DNA of 64,000 bases from contig CBIHON010000008.1 in the NCBI GenBank assembly GCA_966211965.1, positions 81,158-145,157 of the forward strand. Reading direction: 5' to 3'. The stretch comes from CBIHON01 sp966211965 (GTDB taxonomy: Bacteria; Pseudomonadota; Gammaproteobacteria; Burkholderiales; Burkholderiaceae_D). The translations under genes and the position numbers were made by a program. Of this stretch, positions 1 through 8,794 are shown piece by piece. Positions within the stretch are counted from its first letter, which is position 1. Every line of letters begins with the position of its first letter. The notes below the pieces were generated by a model. It made no database searches. It was not told the DNA's origin and saw only the letters and a list, made by a program, of their open reading frames with translations.

Positions 1-67
1 CATGTCCGACGTCGGCGTGCTGCGGTTTCTGGAGCGTGAAATCGGGGTGGGAGCGAGGAAGGAATAG
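1..67 (+). CDS. C-terminal end of an unidentified protein (partial)
   Basis: The first bases of the window read in frame for about 21 codons (ending GVGARKE) to a TAG at 65-67. This could be the tail of a gene that starts before the window. The stretch is too short for a family call and could be chance. The remaining bases up to the htpG promoter look non-coding. Confidence 0.3.
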   Translation, partial: MSDVGVLRFLEREIGVGARKE

Positions 68-194
68 GCGCTTTCAAGCATTTCGCCAATGGGAAGCCCC
101 GGCGTCACGGCGCCACCAAGCGCCCCTGCATTCAAAGCTCGGCTAGTATTTATTGCCTTTGCGACTATTATTGTCGCCCGGCTCGGCTGCCACG

Positions 195-222
195 CTTGAA
201 ATCAATTTTATAATCCCCACTT
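195..222 (+). promoter_or_regulatory. Heat-shock (sigma-32) promoter of htpG
   Basis: A perfect -35 element CTTGAAA lies at 195-201. After a 13-base spacer comes CCCCACTT at 215-222, which matches the sigma-32 -10 consensus CCCCATnT at all but one defined position. It lies about 45 bases upstream of the htpG start codon, as expected for a classical heat-shock gene. The motif is seen directly; its use by RpoH is inferred from the family. Confidence 0.8.
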
Positions 223-266
223 TGCATCCACTCCCTTCAACAACAATGTCGTAGCACGAGGTAAAA

Positions 267-2180
267 ATGACCGTATCCGAAAAACAAACCCTGGGTTTTC
301 AGGCAGAAGTCAAGCAACTGCTGCAGTTGATGATCCACTCCCTGTACTCCAACAAGGAAATCTTCCTGCGCGAGTTGATTTCCAATGCGTCCGACGCGGC
401 GGACAAACTGCGCTTTGAAGCGATCAACAACGCTTCCCTGTTCGAGAACGACTCCGAACTGAAAATCAAGGTTGCTTTCGACAAGACGGCACGCACGATC
501 ACCATCTCCGACAACGGCATCGGCATGAGCCGCGACGAGGCGGTCGAACACCTCGGCACCATCGCCAAGTCGGGCACCAAGGAATTCTTTTCGAAACTCT
601 CGGGCGACCAGCAGAAGGACGCAGCCCTGATCGGTCAATTCGGAGTCGGCTTTTACTCCGCCTTTATCGTGGCCGACAAGATCACCGTTGAATCGCGCCG
701 CGCCGGCGTGGCGCCAAGTGAAGGCGTGCGCTGGGAATCGACTGGAGAAGGCGACTTCAGCGTTGAATTGATCGACAAAGCGACGCGCGGCACCGACATC
801 ATCCTGCATCTGCGCGAAGGGGAAGACGAGTTCCTGTCGGCCTGGAAGCTCAAATCGATCATCCGCAAATACTCCGACCATATCTCGCTGCCGATCCAGA
901 TGCAGAAGGAAGAATGGGATGACGAAAAAAAAGCCACCGTGCTGAAAGATGAGCTGGAAACCATCAACCAGGCCAGCGCCTTGTGGGCACGCAGCAAATC
1001 CGAGATCACGCCGGAGCAGTACGAAGAGTTCTACAAACACGTCTCGCATGATTTCCAACCGCCGCTGACCTTCACCCATAACCGCGTCGAAGGCCGCAGC
1101 GAATACACCCAACTGCTGTACATTCCCTCGCATGCGCCGTTCGACATGTGGGACCGCAATAAGCGCGGCGGCATCAAGCTGTACGTCAAACGCGTCTTCA
1201 TCATGGACGACGCCGAGCAATTGATGCCGATCTACCTGCGCTTCGTCAAGGGCGTGATCGACTCCAACGATCTGCCGCTGAACGTGTCGCGCGAACTGCT
1301 GCAGGAATCGCGCGACGTCAAGGTGATCCGCGAAGGCTCGACCAAGCGTATCCTGTCGATGCTGGAAGATATGGCGGGCAGCGATGATCAGGCGCAAAAG
1401 GACAAGTACAAAACCTTCTGGAAGGAATTCGGCCAGGTACTCAAGGAAGGCATCGGCGAAGATGCGACCAACAAGGAACGCATCGCCAAATTGCTGCGCT
1501 TCGCTTCCACGCACAATGACAGCGACGAACAAAACGTGTCCTTCGCCGACTACCTGGCGCGCGCCAAGGAAGGCCAGGACAAGATCTACTACGTGACCGG
1601 CGATTCCTACAGAGCCGCGAAAAACAGCCCGCACCTGGAAATCTTCCGCAAGAAAGGCGTCGAGGTATTGCTGCTGACCGACCGCGTCGACGAGTGGATG
1701 CTGTCATTCCTGCAGGAATACGAAGGCAAGCAACTGGTCTCGGTAGCGAAGGGCGACCTCGATCTCGGCAAATTGGAAGACGAAACCGAGAAGAAGCAGC
1801 ATGAAGAAACCGAAGCGCAGTACAAGGACCTGGTCGAGAAAATGAAGACAGCGCTGGCCGACAAGGCCAAGGAAGTGCGCGTGACTTTCCGTTTGACCGA
1901 CTCCCCGGCCTGCCTGGTCGCCGATGAGCATGAGTTGTCGGGCAACCTGATGCGCATGCTGAAAGCAGCCGGGCAGAACGCGCCGGAGACCAAGCCGATC
2001 CTGGAAATCAATCCGGATCATCCGCTGGTGCAGCGCTTGAAGTATGAGGAAGCGAAGTTCGCGGATTGGTCGCATATCCTGTTCGATCAGGCGATGCTGG
2101 CCGAAGGTGGATCTTTGAGTGACCCGGCCGGGTTTGTGAAGCGTTTGAATGAGATGCTGTTGGGGATGACAGGCAAGTAA
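267..2180 (+). CDS. htpG: Molecular chaperone HtpG (Hsp90)
   Basis: This 637-residue protein has the usual bacterial Hsp90 length. It is a cytosolic ATP-dependent dimeric chaperone for late folding and stress protection. The N-terminal GHKL ATPase domain shows the start signature YSNKEIFLRELISNASDA (about residues 27-44), then DNGIGMS and GQFGVGFYSAF. The middle domain and the C-terminal dimerisation region are complete. The bacterial form lacks the eukaryotic charged linker and MEEVD tail. The ATG follows GAGGTAAAA. It is a single gene behind a sigma-32 promoter at 195-222, and downstream genes lie on the other strand. Confidence 0.98.
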   Translation: MTVSEKQTLGFQAEVKQLLQLMIHSLYSNKEIFLRELISNASDAADKLRFEAINNASLFENDSELKIKVAFDKTARTITISDNGIGMSRDEAVEHLGTIAKSGTKEFFSKLSGDQQKDAALIGQFGVGFYSAFIVADKITVESRRAGVAPSEGVRWESTGEGDFSVELIDKATRGTDIILHLREGEDEFLSAWKLKSIIRKYSDHISLPIQMQKEEWDDEKKATVLKDELETINQASALWARSKSEITPEQYEEFYKHVSHDFQPPLTFTHNRVEGRSEYTQLLYIPSHAPFDMWDRNKRGGIKLYVKRVFIMDDAEQLMPIYLRFVKGVIDSNDLPLNVSRELLQESRDVKVIREGSTKRILSMLEDMAGSDDQAQKDKYKTFWKEFGQVLKEGIGEDATNKERIAKLLRFASTHNDSDEQNVSFADYLARAKEGQDKIYYVTGDSYRAAKNSPHLEIFRKKGVEVLLLTDRVDEWMLSFLQEYEGKQLVSVAKGDLDLGKLEDETEKKQHEETEAQYKDLVEKMKTALADKAKEVRVTFRLTDSPACLVADEHELSGNLMRMLKAAGQNAPETKPILEINPDHPLVQRLKYEEAKFADWSHILFDQAMLAEGGSLSDPAGFVKRLNEMLLGMTGK

Positions 2181-2225
2181 GCCGGCACGTTGGGTGCGGA
2201 AACGCGCCCCTCCCCCTACTATTGC

Positions 2226-2255
2226 ACTAGTGGACTGTTTTAATGGTCCACTAGT
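2226..2255. repeat. Perfect 10-bp inverted repeat between htpG and a minus-strand ORF
   Basis: ACTAGTGGAC at 2226-2235 is the exact reverse complement of GTCCACTAGT at 2246-2255, with a 10-base loop. It lies about 45 bases after the htpG stop. No T-run follows on either strand, so it is a weak terminator candidate; it may equally be part of a dispersed repeat. Confidence 0.5.
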
Positions 2256-2260
2256 CAATC

Positions 2261-2575
2261 CTATGGCTGGTTCCAGCGAGTAGTGGGATTCAGCAGGCAG
2301 CGGGGGTTGGCGCACCACCAGTAAGGGAACACATGCGAACACATGCGGGGCGTCAATGGCGCAATACGCTGCGCTATTGACGCCCTAACCCCTTTCCACC
2401 TTACCGAATTAAGAAGTGTCGCTCGTTCGAATTTTCCAATCACCGAATTGACCTGCGGTGCAGTCGCGAACGCCTTCTCTATCTCTGCATAGAGAGATCG
2501 GTTTATGAGCAGCCAATGACTCACAAAACCAGTACAGGCAAAGGCGACAACGGCAACCCACAGATTGCGACGCAT
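2261..2575 (-). CDS. Small hypothetical protein with N-terminal membrane helix, possibly a gene remnant
   Basis: This 104-residue open frame starts ten bases after the lolA stop and is co-directional with it. The first 20 or so residues (LWVAVVAFACTGFVSHWLLI) form a plausible membrane helix. Residues 24-60 look like ordinary protein. The C-terminal third (Pro, Cys and Trp rich) reads through sequence with short direct repeats (two ACACATGCG copies near 2329-2346) and does not look like a natural protein end. It may be the start of a small membrane protein whose 3' end was replaced by non-coding sequence. I do not recognise the family. Confidence 0.35.
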   Translation of the reverse strand: MRRNLWVAVVAFACTGFVSHWLLINRSLYAEIEKAFATAPQVNSVIGKFERATLLNSVRWKGVRASIAQRIAPLTPRMCSHVFPYWWCANPRCLLNPTTRWNQP

Positions 2576-2584
2576 TCGCTCGCC

Positions 2585-3262
2585 TCAGTTGTTAAAGACA
2601 TCCGCCCCCTTAGGCAGCACAAATTTGAACTGCTCCGCCCCAATCGCCGGATTTTTCTCGAACTTCTTGAACGACAACAGCGTCACCTGACCGAAGGAAT
2701 CGCGCAGCTCCATCGCTTCCGGCACGCCATTGCGCAAGCCGATGCCTATTTGCGAAAATGTCGTGTCCTTGGTCTTCGGCGTCGCCTCCAGCCATTCCAA
2801 TCCATCCTTCGTACCGGCTTCCTTCAACGCGAAATTTTTTTCCAGGTCATTGCTGCCAAACAGGATCGCGGCAGGCGATGAGCCAAGCGCGTTGCCCAGT
2901 TTTTTGATCGTGACCTGGTTCAAATCCTTGTCGTAGATGTAGAGTTTTTCGCCATCGGCTTGCAGCACTTGCTCATAGGGCTTTTGATAGGTCCATATGA
3001 ATTTTCCGGGCCGGGCGAACACGAAGCTGCCGGTGGATGGCGCTGACACCTTGGCGCTCGCGGAATTATCGGACTTGACCAGGCGCTGCGTGAATTCGCC
3101 TTTGGCCGATTTGGCAGTCGCTACGAACGACTTGAATTGATCCAACGCAGTAGCGAATGCAGAAACAGGCAAAGCGGCTGCACATGCCAGCAGCAATGTT
3201 GCGATCGTCGCTCTTACTGCTCTTACTGGAAAGTAGGATGGGTGCAACCCATCGTTCTCCAT
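2585..3262 (-). CDS. lolA: Outer-membrane lipoprotein carrier protein LolA
   Basis: LolA is the periplasmic chaperone that takes lipoproteins from LolCDE to LolB. The mature part begins near TALDQFKSFVATAKSAKGEF and continues with the beta-barrel half typical of the family (GSFVFARPGKFIWTY, then EKLYIYDKDLNQVTI). It is preceded by a good signal peptide core, ATIATLLLACAAALPVSAFA. The start is uncertain. The frame is open to 3403, but the first ~50 codons lie inside a palindromic repeat (3233-3374). The ATG at 3262 gives 225 residues. A TTG at 3247 has a well-placed GGAG and gives a 220-residue protein with a shorter leader. Either way the start codon lies in the repeat. It follows ftsK on the same strand, the usual beta-proteobacterial order. 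Confidence 0.92.
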   Translation of the reverse strand: MENDGLHPSYFPVRAVRATIATLLLACAAALPVSAFATALDQFKSFVATAKSAKGEFTQRLVKSDNSASAKVSAPSTGSFVFARPGKFIWTYQKPYEQVLQADGEKLYIYDKDLNQVTIKKLGNALGSSPAAILFGSNDLEKNFALKEAGTKDGLEWLEATPKTKDTTFSQIGIGLRNGVPEAMELRDSFGQVTLLSFKKFEKNPAIGAEQFKFVLPKGADVFNN

Positions 3263-3374
3263 CCACCTTAAATGATGGGTTCCCCTTGCAGGGCGCGCAC
3301 AGGCTTGCAAGCCTGTGTCGTTCCACGGGCAGGCGATGTATCGCCCGAATTCCCCGCTCCCCCTCATCCTACGC
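3233..3374. repeat. Palindromic intergenic repeat of the GTAGGATGGGT type (copy 1)
   Basis: The element opens with GTAGGATGGGTGCAACCCATC at 3233 and closes with CATCCTACGC ending at 3374, so its ends are inverted copies. Inside is a perfect 20-bp palindrome, CACAGGCTTGCAAGCCTGTG, at 3298-3317. A related element with the same ends lies at 31721-31816. It fills the gap between ftsK and lolA and overlaps the lolA start region. Confidence 0.7.
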
Positions 3375-3412
3375 GCAAGTCCCGCTCGATTCGTGTAATT
3401 CAAAATGCTTCC

Positions 3413-5749
3413 TTATTCTGTTGTATTCCCCGCCGGCACCAGGATCTCGCGGTTGCCGTTGGATTGCATGGTCGATACCAGACCGCTCTGCTCCATCTGT
3501 TCCAGCAGGCGGGCGGCGCGATTGTAGCCGATGCGCAGATGCCGCTGCACCAACGAGATCGAGGCACGGCGATTCTTGAGCACCACCGCGACCGCCTGGT
3601 CGTACAGGTTGTCGCCTTCGCCGCCGGCACCTTCACCGCCTAGCGCGCCATCCGCGCCGCCCTCTTCCGCGATGCCGCCTTCTAAGATGCCTTCGATGTA
3701 ATTCGGTTCCCCCTGCGCCTTCAGGTGGTCGACTACCCGATGCACTTCCTCGTCCGAGACGAAAGCCCCGTGCGCCCGCAACGGCAGGCCGGTGCCGGGC
3801 GGCATATAGAGCATGTCGCCCATGCCGAGCAAAGTCTCCGCGCCCATCTGGTCGAGAATCGTGCGCGAATCGATCTTGCTGCTGACCTGGAATGCGATGC
3901 GCGTCGGGATATTCGCCTTGATCAGACCGGTGATGACATCGACAGACGGCCTTTGCGTTGCCAGTATCAGATGGATGCCGGCGGCACGCGCTTTTTGCGC
4001 GATACGGGCGATCAATTCCTCGACCTTTTTGCCGACCACCATCATCAGATCGGCCAACTCGTCGATGATGATGACGATGGTCGGCAATTTTTCTAGCGGT
4101 TCGGGCGCGTCCGGCGTCAGGCTGAAAGGGTTCGGGATTTTCTGTTCCTTCTTGGCGGCTTCTTCGATCTTGTGGTTGTAGCCGGCCAGGTTGCGCACGC
4201 CGAGCTTGGACATCAGCTTGTAGCGCCGTTCCATCTCGTTGACGCCCCAGTTCAGCGCGTGTCCGGCTTGGCGCATGTCGGTCACCACCGGCGCCAGCAG
4301 GTGCGGGATGCCTTCGTAGATCGACAGTTCCAGCATCTTCGGATCGATCAGGATCAAGCGCACCTGGTTCGGGTCCGACTTGTACAGCAGGGACAAAATG
4401 GTGGCATTGATGCCGACCGATTTACCCGAGCCGGTGGTGCCGGCCACCAGCAAATGCGGCATCTTGGCCAGGTCGGCCACGATCGGGTGGCCGGCGATGT
4501 CCTTGCCGAGTGCGACGGTCAGACTGGAGGCGCTATCGTTGTAGACCTTGGAGCCGAGAATCTCGGTCAGGCGCACGATTTGCCGCTTCGGATTGGGCAG
4601 TTCAAGGCCCATGAAATTCTTGCCGGGAATGGTCTCGACCACGCGGATCGAGGTCAGCGACAGCGAGCGCGCCAGGTCGCGCGCCAGGCCGACGATCTGG
4701 CTGCCTTTGACGCCGGTAGCGGGCTCGATCTCGTAGCGCGTGATGACCGGTCCCGGATAGGCGGCCACGACCTTGGCTTCGACTCCGAAGTCGGACAGTT
4801 TTTTCTCGATCAGGCGGCTGGTGAATTCGAGAGTTTCGATGCTGACGGTCTCCTGCGCAACCGGCGCTTCATCGAGCAAGGACAGCGGCGGCAAGTTGGT
4901 GTCGGGCAGATCGTTGAACAGCGACACCTGGCGCTCCTTCTCGACCCGCTCGGACTTCGGCACGGCCACCACCTGCGGCTCGATGCGGATCGGCGGCGCA
5001 ACCTCGATCTTGGCGCGTTCGTGCACAACCACTTCTTCGCGCTTGACCGCCGCGACATGGCCGACCTTGCGGTCTTCGTGCGCGGCATACGACTTGCTGA
5101 TTTTGCCGATCCCGATTTCGATGGCGGCGCCTATGCGTTCGGCCAGGGCCAGCCAGGACACATGGAAAAACAGGCTGAATCCAAGCCCGAACATCAGCAG
5201 CAAAAACAAGGTGGCGCCGGTAAAACCGAACGCACTTTGCGTAGCGCTGCCGATCAGTTCTCCCAGCACACCGCCGGGCGCGCGCGGCAATTGCGCCTTC
5301 AGGCTGTACATGCGCAGGTATTCGATCGCGACGCTGCCGACCAGCAGCAGGACAAAACCGCCGGCGCGAATAAAACCCTCGTGGCGATGCTCCGGTTCCG
5401 GCTCTTGCTGCATGATGAATTTTTGCGACAGATGCCGATACCCGAGCCATACCAGGCGCAGCAGCAGGATGTTCCACCACCATGCCGAGAAACCGAAAAT
5501 GAACAACATCAAATCGGCCAGCCAGGCGCCGATACGTCCGCCCCAGTTGTGCAGCTTGGGCAAGGCATTCGCATGCGACCAACCGGGATCGGCCGGCGAA
5601 TAACTCAACAGGATCAGGATCAGGTAAACCGTCAGCACCGCCAGCGCGAACCAGCGCGCTTCGGACAACAGGCGCACCACTCGATTCGGCAGAGGCTGGT
5701 TCTCGGACGGACTGGTGTTGCGGATATGGGCTTGGGCAGGTTTGGTCAT
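3413..5749 (-). CDS. ftsK: DNA translocase FtsK
   Basis: This 778-residue septal DNA pump couples chromosome dimer resolution at dif to cell division. The N-terminal quarter has several membrane helices (for example WFALAVLTVYLILILLSY and FVLLLVGSVAIEYL). A charged linker leads to the RecA-like motor, with Walker A AGTTGSGKSVG and Walker B IVIIIDELADLMM. The C-terminal gamma winged helix, which reads KOPS and activates XerD, begins near LYDQAVAVVLKNRRASIS. The length fits short-linker FtsK forms. It is divergent from trxB, and lolA follows on the same strand. Confidence 0.97.
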   Translation of the reverse strand: MTKPAQAHIRNTSPSENQPLPNRVVRLLSEARWFALAVLTVYLILILLSYSPADPGWSHANALPKLHNWGGRIGAWLADLMLFIFGFSAWWWNILLLRLVWLGYRHLSQKFIMQQEPEPEHRHEGFIRAGGFVLLLVGSVAIEYLRMYSLKAQLPRAPGGVLGELIGSATQSAFGFTGATLFLLLMFGLGFSLFFHVSWLALAERIGAAIEIGIGKISKSYAAHEDRKVGHVAAVKREEVVVHERAKIEVAPPIRIEPQVVAVPKSERVEKERQVSLFNDLPDTNLPPLSLLDEAPVAQETVSIETLEFTSRLIEKKLSDFGVEAKVVAAYPGPVITRYEIEPATGVKGSQIVGLARDLARSLSLTSIRVVETIPGKNFMGLELPNPKRQIVRLTEILGSKVYNDSASSLTVALGKDIAGHPIVADLAKMPHLLVAGTTGSGKSVGINATILSLLYKSDPNQVRLILIDPKMLELSIYEGIPHLLAPVVTDMRQAGHALNWGVNEMERRYKLMSKLGVRNLAGYNHKIEEAAKKEQKIPNPFSLTPDAPEPLEKLPTIVIIIDELADLMMVVGKKVEELIARIAQKARAAGIHLILATQRPSVDVITGLIKANIPTRIAFQVSSKIDSRTILDQMGAETLLGMGDMLYMPPGTGLPLRAHGAFVSDEEVHRVVDHLKAQGEPNYIEGILEGGIAEEGGADGALGGEGAGGEGDNLYDQAVAVVLKNRRASISLVQRHLRIGYNRAARLLEQMEQSGLVSTMQSNGNREILVPAGNTTE

Positions 5750-6033
5750 AAATCCGGAGGCGATCGCGCCAATGTAAGACGGGCTTGGTGAATCGTTGTG
5801 AATGTCACCAGCGCCATTTTATGCGCATCCATGGGGATGAATGCGTTTTGAAACCACATATCTGCTCGCGCGACATGTTCGTCTATAATCTTAACCAGTT
5901 TTTGAACGGTATACCGAATAAATCGGGCCGTAGTTGAAATTTCGCCATGCGCCGGCATATACGTACAACGATGTTCGCCCGGCAACCGGTGTAACGCGCC
6001 CCATCCTCCATCAAACTTCACTGCAGAAAAATT

Positions 6034-6990
6034 ATGTCCACTACCAAACACGCCCGCGTCTTGATCCTCGGTTCCGGTCCTGCCGGCTATAGCGCTGCGG
6101 TCTATGCGGCGCGCGCCAACCTGAAGCCGGTGCTGATCACCGGCGTCGAGCAAGGCGGGCAATTGATGACCACCACAGAGGTCGATAACTGGCCGGCCGA
6201 CCCGATGGGCGTGCAAGGGCCGGAGTTGATGCAGCGCTTCCTGCAGCACGCGGAACGCTTCAACACCGAAATCATTTTCGATTACATCCACACCGTAAAA
6301 CTGGCGGAAAAACCGCTGCGCCTGATCGGCGATTCCGGCGAATATACCTGCGACGCGCTGATCGTCGCGACCGGCGCGTCGGCCCAGTATCTCGGCCTGC
6401 CTTCGGAGGAGGCATTCATGGGCAAGGGCGTGTCGGGTTGCGCCACCTGCGACGGATTTTTCTATCGCGGCCAGGAAGTCGCGGTGGTCGGCGGCGGCAA
6501 TACCGCGGTTGAAGAAGCGCTGTATCTGTCGAATATCGCAAGCAAGGTCACCGTGATCCATCGCCGCAACAAATTCCGCGCCGAGGCAATCCTGATCGAT
6601 CGCCTGATGGCAAAAGTCGCGGAAGGGAAAGTCGAAGTCAAATGGAATCACACGCTGGAAGAAGTGACCGGCGACGACTCCGGCGTGAAGGGCATCATGA
6701 TCAAATCGACCGAGGACGGCAGCCTGACCCCGGTGCCGATACATGGCGTCTTCATCGCGATCGGCCACAAGCCGAACACCAGCATCTTCGAGGGTCAACT
6801 GGAAATGCACAACGGCTACATCAAAACCAGAGCCGGGCTGGAAGGCATGGCAACCGCGACCAGCGTTCCCGGCGTGTTCGCTGCCGGCGACGTGCAGGAC
6901 CATGTCTATCGGCAAGCGGTGACCAGTGCAGGAACGGGTTGCATGGCGGCGCTCGATGCGCAGCGCTACCTGGAAAGCCTGGAAGACTGA
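6034..6990 (+). CDS. trxB: Thioredoxin-disulfide reductase
   Basis: This 318-residue FAD enzyme passes electrons from NADPH to thioredoxin in the cytosol. It has the N-terminal FAD motif ILGSGPAGYSAAVYAARA, the redox-active site CATCDG, the NADPH motif VVGGGNTAVEEALYLS, and the C-terminal FAD motif GVFAAGDVQDHVYRQA. The length is standard. The ATG follows an A-rich stretch without a strong Shine-Dalgarno. A TATAAT at 5884-5889 could be its -10, but I see no good -35 at the right distance. The Smr-domain gene follows after 55 bases. Confidence 0.97.
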   Translation: MSTTKHARVLILGSGPAGYSAAVYAARANLKPVLITGVEQGGQLMTTTEVDNWPADPMGVQGPELMQRFLQHAERFNTEIIFDYIHTVKLAEKPLRLIGDSGEYTCDALIVATGASAQYLGLPSEEAFMGKGVSGCATCDGFFYRGQEVAVVGGGNTAVEEALYLSNIASKVTVIHRRNKFRAEAILIDRLMAKVAEGKVEVKWNHTLEEVTGDDSGVKGIMIKSTEDGSLTPVPIHGVFIAIGHKPNTSIFEGQLEMHNGYIKTRAGLEGMATATSVPGVFAAGDVQDHVYRQAVTSAGTGCMAALDAQRYLESLED

Positions 6991-7045
6991 TTCAGCGGTG
7001 CATTTTTGCCCGCGATATTTTTGAAGCTTGCAGAGACCATTTCTC

Positions 7046-7696
7046 ATGTCCGGTCCAATCAAAGATTTTGCCGCGCTCAAATCCCTGCGCAAGGACTTGA
7101 AAGCGCAGGAAGAGGCGCGTCAATTGGCGGAAGCGGAACGCCTGCGCCGCGACAAGCAAGCCAAGCTCGATGCCGATCTGTTCCGCCGAAGCGTCGGCGA
7201 TGTCGCGCCGCTGCCGTCGAATAACAAACTGCATTCGCCTGCTCCGCGGCCGCTTCCGATTGCACGCCAATTCCTGGCCGATGAACAGGCCGCTCTGCAG
7301 GAATCGCTGTCGGATGATTTTGATATCGAAACCCTGCTCCATACCGATGACAGCTTGAGCTTTGCCCGCAATGGCGTCGGCGCGGACACATTGCGCAAAC
7401 TGCGGCGCGGCCATTGGGTCATTCAGAGCCAGCTCGATTTGCACGGCTTGCGCACCGATGAAGCGCGCGAAGCCTTGGCGGAATTCTTGCGCAATGCGGA
7501 CAAGCGCGGCCTGCGCTGCGTGCGCGTGATCCATGGCAAAGGCCTGGGCTCGATCAACAAGGAACCGGTGTTGAAAAACAAGGTGCGCAACTGGCTGGCG
7601 CAAAAGGACGAAGTGATCGCGTTTTGTCAGGCCAAGGCGGCCGACGGCGGCAGCGGCGCGCTGATCGTGCTGCTCAAGGCGTCGACGCGTTTGTAG
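7046..7696 (+). CDS. Smr domain protein
   Basis: The protein has 216 residues. The C-terminal half is a small MutS-related (Smr) domain, a nuclease or nucleic-acid-binding fold, with the landmarks LDLHGLRTDEAREAL and VRVIHGKGLGS. The N-terminal half is a charged coiled segment (LRKDLKAQEEARQLAEAERL). E. coli SmrA/SmrB have the same plan; SmrB cleaves mRNA at collided ribosomes, but I cannot tell which role applies here. I chose the ATG at 7046 because the upstream in-frame TTG at 7028 would add six unconvincing residues. It is downstream of trxB on the same strand. Confidence 0.88.
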   Translation: MSGPIKDFAALKSLRKDLKAQEEARQLAEAERLRRDKQAKLDADLFRRSVGDVAPLPSNNKLHSPAPRPLPIARQFLADEQAALQESLSDDFDIETLLHTDDSLSFARNGVGADTLRKLRRGHWVIQSQLDLHGLRTDEAREALAEFLRNADKRGLRCVRVIHGKGLGSINKEPVLKNKVRNWLAQKDEVIAFCQAKAADGGSGALIVLLKASTRL

Positions 7697-7735
7697 GAGC
7701 GGACAGCCGGGTATCATTCCCGGACCGCTCACTTT
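7697..7735 (+). terminator. Probable terminator after the Smr gene
   Basis: A two-step hairpin starts directly after the Smr stop. GAGCGG at 7697-7702 pairs with CCGCTC at 7725-7730, with an inner CCGGG/CCCGG stem, and ACTTTTCT follows. The next gene starts at 7750, so readthrough may be partial. Confidence 0.45.
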
Positions 7736-7749
7736 TCTATCCTTGCTGC

Positions 7750-8352
7750 ATGACCCTGATCAAAATCATCGAAATCCTGGCCATCCTGGTTGGCGCCTTC
7801 TCCGGCTTCATCGAAGCGCGCAGCAAAAAGATGGATGTGGTCGGCGTGTTCACGGTCGCCTTCATCACGGCTTTCGGCGGCGGCACGCTGCGCGACATCC
7901 TTCTCGATAAACGGCCGCTGTTCTGGGTCACCCATCAGGAATATGCGATCCTGATTTTTGTACTGGCCTTGATGGCGGTGCCCTTGATCCGTACCTTGCG
8001 CAAGATCGTCTCGGAACGTTTGATCGTGGTGGCCGATGCATTGGGATTGGGCCTGTTTTCCGTGGCCGGCGTGGCCGAAGCGCAAAGTGCCGGCATGCCG
8101 ATCTTCATCGCCTCGATGATGGGCGTGATCACCGGGATTTTCGGCGGAATCTTGCGAGACATCGTCTGCAATGAGATACCGATGGTGCTGCGCGACGGAC
8201 GGCCCTATGCGATTTGCGCTTTCGCCGGCTGCTGGATGTACCTGCTCTTGCAAAAAACCAGCGTCACGCCGGATTTTGCCCTATGGTCGAGCGCACTGAT
8301 GATTTGCACGCTGCGCCTGGTAACCTGGGCGCGCGGCGTGCATTTGAAATAG
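7750..8352 (+). CDS. TRIC-type cation channel / UPF0126 membrane protein
   Basis: The protein has 200 residues made of two repeated units of three membrane helices. Each unit has the glycine-rich signature of the UPF0126 (YicG/YadS) family: TAFGGGTLRDILLDKRPLFW in the first and ITGIFGGILRDIVCNEIPMVL in the second. Bacterial members are related to trimeric intracellular cation channels, and some have been linked to glycine transport; the substrate here is unknown. The ATG at 7750 starts exactly at the first helix (IIEILAILVGAFSGF). The upstream in-frame extension to 7624 would overlap the Smr gene and is not credible. Confidence 0.88.
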   Translation: MTLIKIIEILAILVGAFSGFIEARSKKMDVVGVFTVAFITAFGGGTLRDILLDKRPLFWVTHQEYAILIFVLALMAVPLIRTLRKIVSERLIVVADALGLGLFSVAGVAEAQSAGMPIFIASMMGVITGIFGGILRDIVCNEIPMVLRDGRPYAICAFAGCWMYLLLQKTSVTPDFALWSSALMICTLRLVTWARGVHLK

Positions 8353-8355
8353 GTA

Positions 8356-8378
8356 CGAGCAACGATAACCGTTGCTCG
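8356..8378. terminator. Hairpin between convergent genes
   Basis: CGAGCAACG (8356-8364) and CGTTGCTCG (8370-8378) form a perfect 9-bp stem with a 5-base loop. It sits between the convergent UPF0126 gene and glnB. There is no long T-run, so termination is likely but not certain. Confidence 0.45.
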
Positions 8379-8394
8379 CTTCGGGAACCCCTGC

Positions 8395-8733
8395 TTATAC
8401 CGCGTCCGCCCCTGTCTCGCCGGTACGAATCCGGATCACCTGCTCGACATCGATCACGAAAATTTTCCCGTCGCCGATTTTCCCGGTGCGCGCTGCCTTG
8501 ACGATCGCATCGACCGCCTTTTCCGCATCCTTGTCGTCGACCACGACTTCGACTTTGACCTTGGGCAGAAAATCCACCACGTACTCGGCGCCGCGATACA
8601 GCTCAGTATGGCCTTTTTGCCGCCCGAAGCCTTTTACTTCGGTGACGGTCAGGCCGGTGACGCCGACTTCCGACAATGCCTCGCGTACTTCGTCCAACTT
8701 GAACGGTTTGATTACTGCGGTAATTTGCTTCAT
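8395..8733 (-). CDS. glnB: Nitrogen regulatory protein P-II
   Basis: This 112-residue P-II trimer subunit senses 2-oxoglutarate and ATP/ADP and signals nitrogen status to GlnE, NtrB or AmtB. The uridylylation tyrosine is Y51 in the T-loop (ELYRGAEYVVDFLPK), and the C-terminal signature GKIGDGKIFVIDVEQVIRIRTGE is present. A strong AGGAGG precedes the ATG. It lies 61 bases after nadE on the same strand, a common beta-proteobacterial arrangement for glnB; glnK usually precedes amtB, which is absent here. That context favours glnB over glnK. Confidence 0.93.
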   Translation of the reverse strand: MKQITAVIKPFKLDEVREALSEVGVTGLTVTEVKGFGRQKGHTELYRGAEYVVDFLPKVKVEVVVDDKDAEKAVDAIVKAARTGKIGDGKIFVIDVEQVIRIRTGETGADAV

Positions 8734-8794
8734 AAAAACTCCTCCTAATTATGTCCTCACAGGGGCAAGCCCGAGCATACCTACATACAGCTGA

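Noticed and set aside
237..1634. Long open frame opposite htpG
   Set aside because: It is the mirror of the GC-rich codon pattern of htpG and has no protein-like motifs or ribosome-binding site.
4172..5791. 539-codon open frame opposite ftsK
   Set aside because: It is rich in Gln/His/Arg typical of antisense readings and covers a clearly intact ftsK.
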